This document shows positions 29,019 through 42,010 of a DNA stretch of 64,000 bases, one piece after another. Position numbers and translations under genes: made by a program. Source of the stretch: Ascidia mentula (taxonomy: Eukaryota; Chordata; Ascidiacea; Phlebobranchia; Ascidiidae); the NCBI GenBank assembly GCA_947561715.1, contig OX387204.1, forward strand, positions 2,423,001-2,487,000, given 5' to 3'. Within the stretch, counting starts at the first letter, position 1, and each line of letters starts with the position of its first letter. Below the pieces are notes generated by a model that saw only the letters and a list, made by a program, of their open reading frames with translations, made no database searches and was not told the origin of the DNA.

Positions 29019-29452
29019 TGTTTTTCCTTCACCATGTATTTTTCTAATTTGTTTTCATGGCACCACATGTATGTTGATCCGTAGCTTTAGAAACCATTAT
29101 TCAGCAAAACGTTTACTCCACCGTAAAAATAAAAATTTGACACTTCCACGAAAAGTCATTTATTACAAATTTTGATAAATACGGTACATATTTTAAATAC
29201 ATTAACAGTCGGGTCATACGCTTCTGACTGACAGGTGTTGATGTAAAAATTGCTCACTTGCAGCTGGTTGCGCATTTGACCATGACAAAACGGGAAAGTA
29301 CCGTTTTGGATATTGCAAAATGTCTGTTACGTAAATAACAATTCCGCCATACACCTTTTGCAACACGTATTAAAAAAAAACATGTCTCAGCTTTTTTGTG
29401 TTGTAGCTGATGGTTGGTAGGCACAACATAGGACCTGAATTTATGTTCCAAG
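29019..29452. promoter_or_regulatory. probable shared promoter region, PRMT7 and FAXDC2-like gene
   Basis: 434 bp between two divergent start codons with no open frame of note. By position it must include both transcription starts. No TATA box or other specific site could be identified with confidence. Confidence 0.45.
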
Positions 29453-31269
29453 ATGGAAACGTACACGGATGTTAAACTACTACTTGAAGGCCAGTGGCAA
29501 AAGTTGGTTGACATATGTGGAGGAGAAGAGAAGTTAATGATGTGCTTGGGTTAATATCTACCTTTGTTCAAACAATTCATCGAATTTTTTCACATTTAGC
29601 TTAGATTTTTACCATTTTAGGTACAACTTTGGCCATGATTATTCCGTTTGTGATTGTGAATTCTTTTTTTATCGTTCTGGACCTCACCGGAAAGCCATCC
29701 TGTCTAATGAAATACAAAATCCAGAAAGGAAAAAACACTCCAGTAAGATATTGTAATGACTAGTTACTTTACTCTGCAACTGGCGGATATATGTATTATG
29801 TGGTAAAAATATTTTTCATGCTATTTATTTCTTGTGTTTACTGTTCATCTGCACAATAGGTTTTGTGCAGAGTGCAAATGTTTTAATCAATATGTATTTA
29901 TTATACCAATTAATTTTTAGGTTGATACAGGTCGTTTGCTTTACTGCATATTCCTTGCAACATTTAATGAGCTTACCTCCTGTGTGCTATTTGCTCTTTG
30001 CTTTCCAATATTGAAAGCAAGAGGAGTGTCTGCACTCAACCCATTACCAGACATTTGGACGATTGTGCTTCATTACTATATAATGGGATATTGTAATGAG
30101 TTCATGTTTTATTACTTCCACAGGTAAACACTCCAATACAGTTCAATGTCTAGAAAAACAAGATTTCTATTGGTCAGTTGTTAATTGGGGTAATATAGCT
30201 GCATGTTTACATAACAAATTTTTTTGAAAATCACCGCTCACTGTCATTATTGTTACTTGGACCAGTGTTGTTCATTCTGTGGTGGCTAATCAAACTGTTT
30301 ACATGCTGGTTAGTTTCATGCCATCTTGGATTTTGCAATCACATGAATCTGTGACAATTGCAAAATATTTATGTGCATGGCATGCTGACATATGTGTACA
30401 CTGGACATTTAGCAACTAACCAGTTATGCAGTATGTGGTTTCTTTATCTATAGAATGCTTGTCATAGCATGTGATATTCAAAAATACTTTATTTTGGGAA
30501 AGATCTCTTGTTGTGAGACATGTATGAAAATATAGGTTTATTTAATAGCCAAGTTATTCTAAATATTCCTTGTTTTTCAGGCTTTTGCATTGGCCCCCAT
30601 TTTACAAACGTTTCCACAAAATCCATCATCAGTGGAAAGCTCCAATAAGTGTGTGTTCATCATACCAACACCCTGTAGAAAATGTGGTATGATAACCTTC
30701 CATACTTGTGTATTTTTAAACTTAATCCAGATTTGCCAGGTTGTAAAAAAAGTCATAATGTCTGCATGAGACTTTAGCTACCAAAAATCTTCTGTACAGA
30801 TACAGAAATTTGGTCCAGTTTTTCTTGGAACATTTGTAATGGGATCTCACATAAGCATTACATGGTATTATGTTCTGAGGGCACAAATAAGTACGTTTGT
30901 AAATCATTCCGATTTCCACTTTCCTGGCCTTTCATCCCCGCAGTTCCACGACTATCACCATCTGTAGTAAGTGGTTAGCAATGCATCGTTTAAAGCAGTG
31001 GACCTACTCGAACCTTATACTGTTACGCACCCATGTACGGTTTATAATTTGCTGCAGAGCCAATTTTTTTCACCACAAGAAACTAAGTTGCATACCTTAA
31101 CTATTGCCCTTTTTTCAGCTTTAATGAATGTTTTGGTGGTGGATTGCTTGACTGGTTTCACCAAACTGACAAACAATTTCAAAACTCGATTCAATGTAAA
31201 CGCCACATTACCTACTACAGCCTAACTCCAATCGACGTTTTGCTTCCAGAGGAATCCAAGAAAGAGTAG
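29453..31269 (+). CDS. FAXDC2-like fatty acid/sterol hydroxylase
   Basis: Six coding exons (29453-29549, 29621-29742, 29921-30123, 30581-30686, 30800-30966, 31119-31269) give 281 residues. This is a membrane-bound di-iron hydroxylase of the FAXDC2/ERG3/C25H superfamily acting in the ER membrane. The three histidine boxes are visible: FYYFHRLLHWP, FHKIHHQWKAPI and FHDYHHLYFNECFG, with a further HSDFHFPG. Several hydrophobic segments precede the boxes. The wording YKRFHKIHHQWKAPISV and SSPQFHDYHHL is closest to FAXDC2, which in vertebrates acts in C4-demethylation of sterols and influences megakaryocytes; the substrate here is unknown. It is slightly shorter than human FAXDC2 (333). No canonical AATAAA was seen before 31.98 kb. 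Confidence 0.9.
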
Positions 31270-32004
31270 AGATCGTTGTGTTTTTGTTTGGAATTTTGTG
31301 CGGCGTAATTATGCATAATTTTACTGATGTTGTCGCGAATAATTAGGTAAGTGTTGTTGGTGAAAAACTGTGTGTACTAATTGTTGAAGAGTTTTCAATA
31401 TTTATTATGCTCCGATATTCAAGGAAACATATTATTACCTTCACTGCACTGTGCCGTCCTATGAAGCCTTTGAACCTTGTTCAATCAACTATTTTATCAC
31501 TTGTTTTATTACATATATTGATAAGCATGTTTTGACTATTATGCTTAGAGACCAAATTCCAATACATTTGGTTTATGGCCAACAGGAATCTCAATAGCAT
31601 AAAAAAAATCGAACATTTTTTGCCTAACTTAAAAAACAATTGTGCTTCAATTCTGCTTTTGGTGGTGTCTCAGTTCCCCATGTTATGCAATACACTATGA
31701 ATCTTTTTCTTGGTTTTCTTTTCAGCAACTAGATTATTAACCTTGGTGTGACAAAGAAAAGCTTTGAAAGGTGTCGCCAGCCTTTCTCAAAGAATTTTTT
31801 GCCGTATAATCTTAATCAACAGCACAGTGCATTGCATTCACCCCAGCCATCCCCCTCAAACCTTGGAATCTGTCTCAAAACCTTTCGCTTGCACAGCCAA
31901 CCCTCCAAAAAATTGGTACCAACTGCTATTGGGTCAAACCCTGCATTAGGACAATACCAATTTTGTCTGTAAACAAACGAACAACGATAGAATGTAAGGC
32001 AATG
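31270..32004. other. intergenic region between two convergent genes
   Basis: 3' UTR space of the hydroxylase (plus) and PCF11 (minus). AT-rich, with short meaningless open frames and no recognised repeat. Confidence 0.4.
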
Positions 32005-32010
32005 TTTATT
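32005..32010 (-). terminator. polyadenylation signal of PCF11
   Basis: AATAAA on the minus strand about 190 nt after the PCF11 stop codon. Confidence 0.6.
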
Positions 32011-32197
32011 CCCGATAACTGAAACCCTTGGTCGTGGGAAAAACCAAGTTCACAACAGCATACAATCCCATACCCAGTTCAATGCACATCAAAAACGACG
32101 AAATCTAAACACAAGAAACAAAAAATACAGTAGACAATAAATATCGCGACTCCACAATACTATGCCCACAGTTTTGCATAGTTTTCATACTTATTGG

Positions 32198-35100
32198 TCA
32201 TGAAACTGGGTCACCTTCATTGACCTCACTGTCTGCTGATGTTGTTACTTGGGGAATTGTGTTGGTATCAGCATTAACTGTAGTGTCAACTTCAGTCTTG
32301 GTTTCATAGTTAGAATTGTCTGTAGCTGCATTTTTAATGGTTTGGAGTTGATTGTCAGATATTACGACTGTTTCCAGGGGATTCCTTTCACTAGGGGGCG
32401 CTAGACTTTCCGCAATTTCATCCGCAGTAACTTCATTACCGGCAACATTGTCTATCAAAAATTTAATTGGAATTATCCACCAGGTAACAAAGCTACCAAG
32501 TCACAAAGACTCCTGCACCAAATAGTATTTACATACCATTAGAAACTGATTGCTGTTCTGTTGCATTTGTACTTGGAGAGCCCGGCTCGCTAGCTGCAGC
32601 CTTTTCAGATACAACATCTGTTGGAAAAAACATTTTGTTACAATCAGTTCTTACCCCCACTGAACATTACAAGCATCTTACCAGCACTTATTTCAGTGTC
32701 AACATCCTCTTTATTAATTGGATCGTCAGCTACAGGACTTTGGTATGCTGTTTCCATGGTAGCTGCATGCGTTTCTGATGCTGTTTCGTCTTTTGCTGAC
32801 ATCTCTGTTTCCATAGCTGCAGGCTCTTCTTGCAATTCCAGACTAGGAATGTCGTCAGTTTCAGCAGCCAAAGGAGACAGTGATGTTTTTATTGGCGTCT
32901 GTACGAAGAAACGACTTTGTTCGAGAGGGTAGGGTATAAACTTTTATGTGACATTTTTTTCTAAAAGTCTTTCTTCAATCTCTTACAATGAATAAAGCAT
33001 TTTATACCACCTAAAATTCATTGCTATGGAACATTAGTTACACTAATAATGGTAATGTACAAACCTGTACTGGGGGGCCATCATAATAGTCCTCATAACA
33101 GCTGGAGTGGAAGTTGTCATCACCAACTTTAACACAGTTTGTAAATTGCCATTCATCATCGGCTTCACTGTACACAGTTTCAAATGCTTCCTTACATACT
33201 TTGCACGCCTGACAAATGTAAAGAAAGCCGTGTCACATGATGAAATAAAAATTATTATTTTTTTTTATTCGAAGCAGACAAGCCTGATGATTCACATATG
33301 CTATGGGGCTGTGTTTGAATTAAGTAACAATGCTGATGTTTAACAGAATTCAGTGCCACTGACTTAAGCATCCAATATACACAGACGTTATGTGGCAACT
33401 GTTTCAGGCCTTGCAGAGTTCAGCGTGTGGAGCAATTTGTGCATGCTTAGGTCGAAACAGTGGCCATCTGTCTGTAGCTTACACAGCGCATGCTTTTTGT
33501 TTATCATTGTTTTATAGAAACTTACATCTTCACCAGGTCTCCCAGTAAGTGGAACCGTGAGTTCCTCTGTTTCATTATCAGCTTCTTCGCCTTCAAAGAA
33601 GGCGTTTTTATCCCTTTCTGTTGGATCTTCAACTTCTTCATTGCAAATCCAATCCTACATGACAAGAACGTCAATTAACTGCCATTCTTACACAACAGGA
33701 ACTTATCACAACTATCAAATTAATCAAAAGCAGCAAAATAATTTTCCTTACAACAAGAAAAGAAGATTAATTTCTTCAGTTTCAGGTCTGTTACTTACCC
33801 CAGCTGTTGGGTAAATTTCCCTGTGAGCTTGTGCTCCGCCTTCCTTGTCTTTTCGGTTTAACCGGTAATGCCAGTCAAGATGCTCAGCATAAATGTCTGT
33901 TTGTCTTGTGGTAAATCGCAATCCACAAGCTGAACATTGGATCCCAACATACAATCTCTTGACAAGCTCATCATGTCGTCTAAAAATAAATGGTGAAATA
34001 TGGTTAACTCCAAGACACGTATATGAATAGTAAATTAGTTATACAATTGTATACAAGTGATAGCAATAGCAACATTAAACTCACATTTTGAGGTCGGATG
34101 AGAACGTAATCTGCGGCAGATTTGCATCAGGGTCGAAGGTCATCAGATCCTCTTCCAATGGAGAAATGGATCTTGGTCTTTCCTCAACTTTTGGCGGAAC
34201 TTCAACCACAGGCTTCTTGTCAGTGATGACAGGCAACTTGAAACAACAAAAAATAGTCCAATATAAATTAATTACAAAAAACAGAGTTAATCTCTAATTA
34301 GTATATCACAACACAATGCCCTAAATTTTGGGCAACATAAATAATTTATAGGAAATAAATTAGAAATGTTAAATCGTATGTACCTTGTCTACGACTAGCT
34401 GGCTTTGGGCAGCTTTAGCAACAGGCGCGACGGTGTCAGCAACTTTTGAAGTCTCTGAAGTTTTCGGAACTGGACTTTCAGATTTAGTTTCAGAAGCCTT
34501 ACTTGCACCTGGTATAATCCCCATGTTCAGCAGATCGCTGAGCAATTTGTTCACATTCACTTGTTTCATGACGGCCGGTTCACTTTTGGGCTCTGCAGGA
34601 GGCTGGAATGACAAGCAGTAAAGTTGAGAGTTTGCTATTATTTTTTTCTCTTGTACCCAATTTTAAATATAAAATAATATTGATACTGACAAAGCAAGAA
34701 GTCCATTTATTTACCCAAACATAACAATTTTAAGGCACTCAAAACAATTATTAATGAATCATGTTTGTTTAAAAAAGATATCTGTAACGTCGGTCAGGTC
34801 AGTTCCTTATAATGATGGAGCTACACCAACCGCGTCAGTCAAACTGATGATGACATAAGTTTTTGTTGAAACGTCTTATTTTAACATGACAGTGTTAATA
34901 ACAATATGGGCCAGTCTCTTTATACTCAGAATAGTGTCCATGTTTGTAAAAAAGACCAACCTCCGGTTGAGAGCGAACTCTGCTTTCCTCTGCAGGGGGA
35001 TTTCTCAGCTCATGGCGATATCTTTCGTCTGTTTAAAAAACATAAAATTACTCGTTGCACGCATCAGAACACAATGCGTAATATAATCAGATTCTGAAAA

Positions 35101-38100
35101 AGAAAGTCACAGCTAGAAGTATGCTGGTAAGCAAATGATTTAAACACTACAATCATGATCATCAGATTTCGACTGTTAGCACTGAAAAAGAACAAATGAT
35201 AATGTTTGAAATATTTGCTTTCCTTTTCATAATAAAATGAATGTTTTTTGACAAAAAGTTTTGCTAACCTCTTGGCCGGTCCCATGGAGGAACCCTTTCA
35301 TCAGAGAAGCGCCCGGAGGGAGGGAATCTACGACCTGGTGGTGGTGATAACGGTCGACGAGGTTCACCGTGGAAGTCAGGTGGGGGTGGAGGAGGGGATA
35401 TAGTTCGGAAAGGGGGGTAGTGGGGTTCCTGGAAACAAGGAAAATTTTACCTTGATCACAGATAACTAAATACAAGAGTTCTTACAGCAAAACAGAGGTT
35501 AAAAGATAGTGAATTTTTAATGATGGTGTTACTTCATTTAAGAATAATTAGTACCATGATCATCAAAGATTTTCATTCACTTTAAAAGCAAATTTAAAAA
35601 CGAACTCACTCTTCTCCTGGGGTGGCCCTCCCGCATAGGTGGTGGTCTGCCATGCATGGGGTTACGAATTCTTCCACGTGAAACATCAAACGGAGGTGGT
35701 TCATCCATATCATGATCTGGTGAGTTCCACCTATCAGGAGGTGGTCGACGTAACAGTGGACCATCACGACCTCGTCCACGGCCAAACCTAGGAAATGGTC
35801 GACCTCTTCTATAACAAAAAGTTAATTAATGCTACATAAGCAATAGAGGTATGAAATAAAAGCATGGAAAAAAACAGCATATTACAACCCAACTAAATTC
35901 AAAATTACTAGTAGTTCATTTTACACAAATAGCATTTGTTACAAAAACTATTCAAGACCAACATTGGATTCAATGAATTAAAGCAACTTAAGTAAACACA
36001 CACCTTCGCTCTTGTTGGCTCCTCCTTTCCTCCATTTCCAACTGATGATGAAGAGTGTCTTCCCACTCTAAATTCTTCTTCTCATCCTCCAACATCCTCT
36101 GAATTCGTTCCTCCTCATTATTACCAAAATCCCTATATCAAGACAGAACAACAAAAACTTTAGAGTCACAAACTTATCTATGCACTAAAACATAATAAAA
36201 GAGTCAGTTGTTTGAAAACCTTACCTCGGCCTACGATATCCTGGTCTGAATGGAGGTGGATGACCACGTCTTGGCATATAATGACGGTCATGCTCCACAT
36301 GCGATGACTGTTCATCCTCTTCCTCATCAATAACATACACTAGGGGATTTTCATCCAGTTTTTGTTGCACTTCATTGTCGAATACTGCTGCAGATTCATC
36401 CATTTTGTCCTCCTCGAGATGCTTGATTTCACTTTTCAAATCCAATTTGTCACTGTCAACATCCTCAGTGTTATCAGCATTCTCTTTTACATCAGATGGA
36501 AAACTTGTGTTTTTGGGTGCTTCTATATCCTGTGGGATATCTTCTGCTGGAGGCTTTTGGTCTATTTCATCAGGTTGGGGTTCATCTAGTACTGGCAAAT
36601 TTTCTGATTGAACATCAATATCCTTGTTGATGCTTTGATGATCATCGCCTTTTAATTTTTCAATTTCGTTTGTTGAACCATCGCTTACTTCAGAAGTTTC
36701 CATGGTGGTTTCCTTTTCTGAATCAGCACTCACATATCGACGTTTTTTCAATGGGAGAGGGGGTGATTTGATGGCTTCATCCAACTTTTTGGATGATGCT
36801 GAATCCAAATCACCACTAGCTGTAGAATCCATAACATCTTCTTCTGCAGCTGTACTTTCTCCGTTGGACGGAATATCGTTTTTGCTGCTGTTACTAAGCT
36901 CCCTCATATATTTTGACTTTTTCAAGCGTTTAATGTGTTCCATATATGCCTTTTCATCTTTACTGTTCTTTTTTAATCCCATGGAATGCTTGTGATATGC
37001 TTCGGCACCAGGAGGCATGTTTGCAATAATGTAGTCTTCAGGTTCTTCACATGCAGGAGGGTTCTCATTATCTGGAATATTGGCAATTATGTAATCCTCC
37101 GGTTCTTCAAAACTCATCTGCTTTTCCACCTTAGGCATATTGGCAATGATGTAATCCTCTGGCTCCTCCAAGCCATGACTTTCCTGTGAATCCATATCAA
37201 TGTTATTCCTGCGACCAGTGTCTCCATGCATTTTATCCTTCACAAATTCAGACTCTGCAAGGATCGACTTTTCCTCTGGATGTGCATAGTTACGAAGGGA
37301 TTTGCCATCGCCTCGTTTTTTTTGTGGTTCATGCTCTCTCCTTCTCATGAAGTCTGGTGGAGACAAGTTGATTGGTTCACGTGTGGAGGTTGGCCTTGGC
37401 TCTTCTGGGACAAAATCTCTTGGGTGCTCACGCATATGGGGATGCTTCTGTCGATGCTGTATTGCAAGACGGGGATCTGGGCGCTCCATTTCTCCAACTG
37501 GGGAAGTGCGGTTTCGTATTTTGGGAGGTGGCGCTCTGCCGTGCTTATTTAGAAATGGCCTTCTTGGTATAGGCTTGAGTGGTGCGGCATCATTATTATA
37601 CAGACGTTTAGGAATGACTCTCCCAAGTTCATCCGGCGCATTTTCCACCATGCGACGATCTAAGCGCGGTCCTCTGGATGGGAAGCGAGGTGCGCGGTTA
37701 TGTGGACGATCTGGCATATGGAGTTGTCTCCTCAATCTGGGATCTATGGGAGACAGACTTTTTCTAGGACCCCTGCCAGGAAGCTTACGGACCATTGGGG
37801 ACAATGCTAAAATAGAAGAGCAAAGATTTAAACAAAGAAAACGATTTCCAATCTAAAAGGTTTGTTGTTAAAAAAAATGACATGTAAAAATTCCCTTACC
37901 CGGGCCACCTTGCATTTTTCTGACACGCTGCAGCTCAAAAAGCTGGTGCAACTGTTTAAGAAGCTCTTGGTGCTGTTCATGTGTAAGCTGGCCATTTTGA
38001 AGCTGTGCATTAGCCTGAACAGAAAATTAGCACATTTACATCAAAGCAGGAATTTACCTTTCCATCATTGCACATAAAGTTACAAGGCAAAGGATTTGCC

Positions 38101-41100
38101 AATGAAGAGACCAATAGTTTCAAAAACTGAACATTTTAAACTGATTATGCAAACTTACTGTCGAAACAGCTTTAATAAAATCTGTATAATGTGCCAAGCT
38201 GTCTCATTTTTACGATAAGTAAAACTACTCACTTGTCTGAGAATTTCGTTTTGATGGCCTAATGTTAGCTCTTGAGGTATTTCAACAGATGGATCAACAC
38301 TTTTACGTCTTTGCAAAACTGCAATAAGATAAACCACAAAGTTATTACTACCCTGTCATTTCCACACGTGCAGAGCATTTACCTTCAGTCGGTCTACTAT
38401 GTTTACTCGGACGCTGAAGGCGAGATTGCACAGCGTTGAGTTGACCATCGTCAGTGTCTGGTTCCGGTGAAAATGCGGGGGACAACGACCCATCACTTGA
38501 CCTTAGAAACACACATACACTATTAAAACGTTTAAATATTGGGTGCACTATGGCTATGTACCATATAGTGAAATTAAATAAAAAATCCCATTTTCAAGAA
38601 CATTTTTTTTCATCGACTAAATTACTTACTCTGTTGTTTCTGGAAAGACTACTTCCTGATCAAGGAGTCTCTGTACACGACGGTTAGGTGCCTCCATTCT
38701 TCTATGCTGTAGTGAAACACTGTTGTTTGGAGAAATGGAGCGAGCGGGACACCTACGATTGATCTATGTCAGCAACAAAATTCATGGATTAAATTTAAGA
38801 TACTCACCTTGATGGTGATGAATTTCTGGGAACTTTAGAGGGTGGTGGTGTTGGAGATCTGGCTTTGTTGCGGTAACTACGCTTTTTACGTCGATCCTGG
38901 TCACTCACAGGGCTTGATGATAAGTCAGAATTCTATAATGTAGATAAATATGTTTAATACATTTTGAAAAAAAAACAACAAAAAATAAAGGTATCATCAG
39001 GCGAAGTAAGTGACCATTGTGCCAGGTTATCACAAAGTATTTGTCTACAGTACTGTACTTTATGATATAATCCAGTAATCCTAATATTTTTTCGCATGAC
39101 ACACTTCAAGAAATTCACTACACTTTAGGACGATTTCCTCAAAAAAAGGCTAACTTACTCGCATATTTATACAAAAAAACATGTTGTAGTTCAACTATTA
39201 TGAATTAACAAGTTAAGATTTACCTGCTGTTTCTTTTTCAAGTCTTTTCCTGCAACTTTACGATTGGGCCCTACTCCATCTTTTTGAGGTTTGGCTTTGT
39301 TGGGTGAGACATTCGGCTTTTTCTTTTTAAGAATTGGAGCGATTCTCACAGGATTTGATTCCTTATCAGTTGTTATGCCAACCCTTTTTCCATTTGGTTT
39401 GACCACGATGGATGCATCTGGTTTAGTTGGCTAGAAACACACTTGCATTTAAAAGTGAAACTAATTCTCAAGCACAACAACATACCTTGGGATTTTGCAC
39501 AGCCTTAAGCCTGGGATCTTTTGAAGGTGGCTTTTGCGACAGTGGTTGAGGCTTTAAAACATTAAATGAAGTCGCAACATGGTAATGACATTATTTATGA
39601 CAACATTCGGTTTGCCACAGACATTTTACTGTTATTGATAAATTAAGTCGTTTTCCTATTGACAGTCAATTAAATTTACAATTTGATTCATGATGTCACT
39701 TATTCATAAAACTGTCTTCGCAAACGTTTTGTTACTTAAAATTTTTTTACCCCAACATTGAAATACAGTATTTGGTTTAGAAGCTAGTGTACATTTTCTA
39801 AGTTCCATGTTTTTTTTACAAGTAGTCTGTATGTGTTTTAACTATCCTACATGGCATAGATGCTAATCTTCAGTGGTTGTAGTTTTACATTCATGTTAAA
39901 GAAGATTGGTATAAACTCCATCACAATTGTGGTAGCAACATTTAAAACACACTTTCATTGCATAGCCACAGTCCGACGATACATTATAATGCACAATAAC
40001 ACAAAAGCACAGAAAGACGAAATTGTACACAAGGCAAAATAAACAACAGGAAAACAATATATATCAGAAGAGCAACATTACTGGACTGTGGCTATGTAAT
40101 GGCTTATGTGTTTGTAAGCGTGCTTCCAGGTACGCACTTGTAAAGGCAAACAAACTTACCAAAGCCCCAGGTTTTTTGTTAGGAACAGTGACTTTCAAGG
40201 AACCTGCCAATACAAACAAATTTGCTGAATTATGAGCTTCACTTTTTGTCATCTTTCAAACATACCTTTAATGGCAGGTTTTGCTCTTGGGTCTTTGTGA
40301 GGTAAAGGATCAGACTAAAACAAAAATCATACACATGTAGATAAACAGACTCATTATTGTTTGAAATAAATCACTGTGGCATGCAAGCTTGCCCCTCACC
40401 ATTTTCTTTGAGGGGTTGGTAGAAAGCTCCTTTTGTTTGGCTTCCAATTGTTGTTTAGTTTGTTCAAGCTCAAGCATTAGTTTCCTTTGTTGCAGCTCCA
40501 ATAGCTCTTTTTGCTGCTGGACCAGCTGTTGTTTGATTTTGTCCACATCATTGGAGCCCTACAGAACCAAAACAATTAAAACGAAAAATGTATACAATTT
40601 AATATTCACTTACTCCTTTCGAACTTGTAGCAGAAGGTTTGGGTTCTTGTGGAGTTTGCTTTTTTGCTAAGCTTTCCCCCTGACAATATTAATTTTTTAT
40701 TGATTTGCTATTGTATGCCGGTTAATGGATTACAAAATATAATTTAATTCCCATTGCATTTTGTAGTCATTGACCTTTATTACTTCATTAATTTGGGGAA
40801 AATGTTGTACCAAACCAATTAACGTAACAACTTTTCTTTTAAAACCAACCTTTTTCAAAAACTTTGGGTTGACATGAATGTTTTTTGCGCCAGGAGCATC
40901 TTGCAGACTTGCTGGTAGTGGTTTGATCGGCCAGTTTGGATCCATAGTTCGAATTTTTGTGTCAAGATCAAAAAGCCTTTTTAGGGGAAAATGAGCATCC
41001 CAAGTAGTACGGAGCTTGTATAGGGCCATTTTTCCTTTGTCGTCACTCTGCAGGTTACACATCAGAAGGGTTTAGAAATATTTCCTCTGCATTGTAAAGC

Positions 41101-42010
41101 AATAAACACCTACGGATTCAAAGGACATCTTGAAAGTGATGACGATGTTCTTCGCAAATAAGGGTTTGTAGTTCTCTCCAACATTCTTGATTATGGAATC
41201 CAGAAGATACATAATCGGTAGCTTGTTGGAGGCCTGCTTGATGAATTAAAGCTATGAAACCCCACTGTCAAGCCAAACATTTTGTTTGGCTTTAAAATGT
41301 CCACAGCTGGGGGGTCAGACGAGTAAAGTGCAATACACACAAGCACAACTCATTGACAGATAATAGCAACACAATGAAGAAAAACGGAAATTTTATTTTT
41401 GGTACATGGCATTGTTGCAGTTTTAATATACAACACACAAGCCTGGGGACATGGACAACCTATCATGCTACCTGCCCTTTAAAGTTTCAACCTAAAATTT
41501 CAAGTTTCTGATCACCTATGGTGCCAGTCTCAGATTTTGGCACTCAAACTGCTTTGCCAAAGCAGAATTTGAAAGTTTAACATTGAGCCAACTGTGATTC
41601 CTGGCCTCCAAGGCACGCAATTTCAATCCTCAACAGAAAAAAGTGACTCCATATGCAATGCGTATTTGTACTTCTTCAACAATCACACAATGTAATAACG
41701 ATATTAAAAAAATAAACTTCTTTATCCTATGAAAGTTTATGGAATTAACAGCAACATAAACATTGCATAGATTTCTGCAGATTAACTTACAAAGACAGAC
41801 TTGCTTCATCGTGTTAAAATGATCAAATAAACTCGAAACAAAAAAAATACTTAATTGAACCTTGGCCAAATGTGCCTCCACCAGCTTGACGATTTGCGAG
41901 GCATACTTCTTGCTCTCGTCAGCTAATATCGTGAGATTATTGATGTGTGGCTTCGAATTAAACGTTAGATCTTCTAACGATGATTGGTATTCTTCAATCG
42001 CATCTTCCAT
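32198..42010 (-). CDS. PCF11: PCF11, cleavage and polyadenylation factor subunit
   Basis: Twenty-seven coding exons join in one frame of 1713 residues, from ATG 42010 to the stop at 32198; the largest exon is 36225-37806. PCF11 is the CFIIm subunit that binds the RNA polymerase II C-terminal domain and drives 3' end cleavage and termination. The N-terminal CID is clear: YQSSLEDLTFNSKPHINNL, KLPIMYLLDSIIKNVGENY, LRTTWDAHFPLKRLFDLD, IHVNPKFLKK. A Gln/Glu coiled coil (exon 40400-40558) and charged, Arg-rich and Pro-rich middle exons follow. Near the C-terminus is the zinc finger GIQCSACGLRFTTRQTDIYA with HLDWHYRLNRKDKE, then a second zinc module (ACKVCKEAFE ... CVKVGDDNFHSSCYEDY). A C-terminal Glu/Ser/Thr-rich extension of about 180 residues follows. 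The middle carries a threefold 20-residue repeat (see findings). It is divergent from MRPL15. Confidence 0.96.
33449..33479 (+). repeat. 3' half of a hammerhead-ribozyme-like repeat
   Basis: Reads AGGTCGAAACAG, a 7-nt loop, CTGTC and TGTAGCT: the stem II 3' strand, GAAAC core box, stem III, cleavage triplet GTC and stem I 3' strand. No CTGATGA half lies upstream. It is antisense in a PCF11 intron. About 40 bp upstream an inverted CTGTTTCAGGCC looks like a second, opposite remnant. Confidence 0.6.
34854..34932 (+). repeat. dispersed repeat, GAAACGTC family A, copy 2
   Basis: Same 79 bp as at 13959-14037 with one difference. Here it is preceded by AAACTGATGATGACATAAG, so CTGATGA, a short stem and GAAACGTC stand in hammerhead order. 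It lies in a PCF11 intron and ends about 30 bp before the donor of exon 34961-35028. Confidence 0.8.
36989..37168 (-). repeat. three tandem 60-bp coding repeats in PCF11
   Basis: Three exact-period copies of 20 codons, each opening with EEPEDYIIAN followed by M or I and P; the eight spacer residues differ. The conserved twelve residues and diverged spacers suggest selection on the motif rather than a fresh duplication. Confidence 0.9.

Noticed and set aside
37302-37856. Plus-strand open frame of 184 codons
   Set aside because: It is the reverse complement of the long PCF11 exon and its composition follows from that strand.
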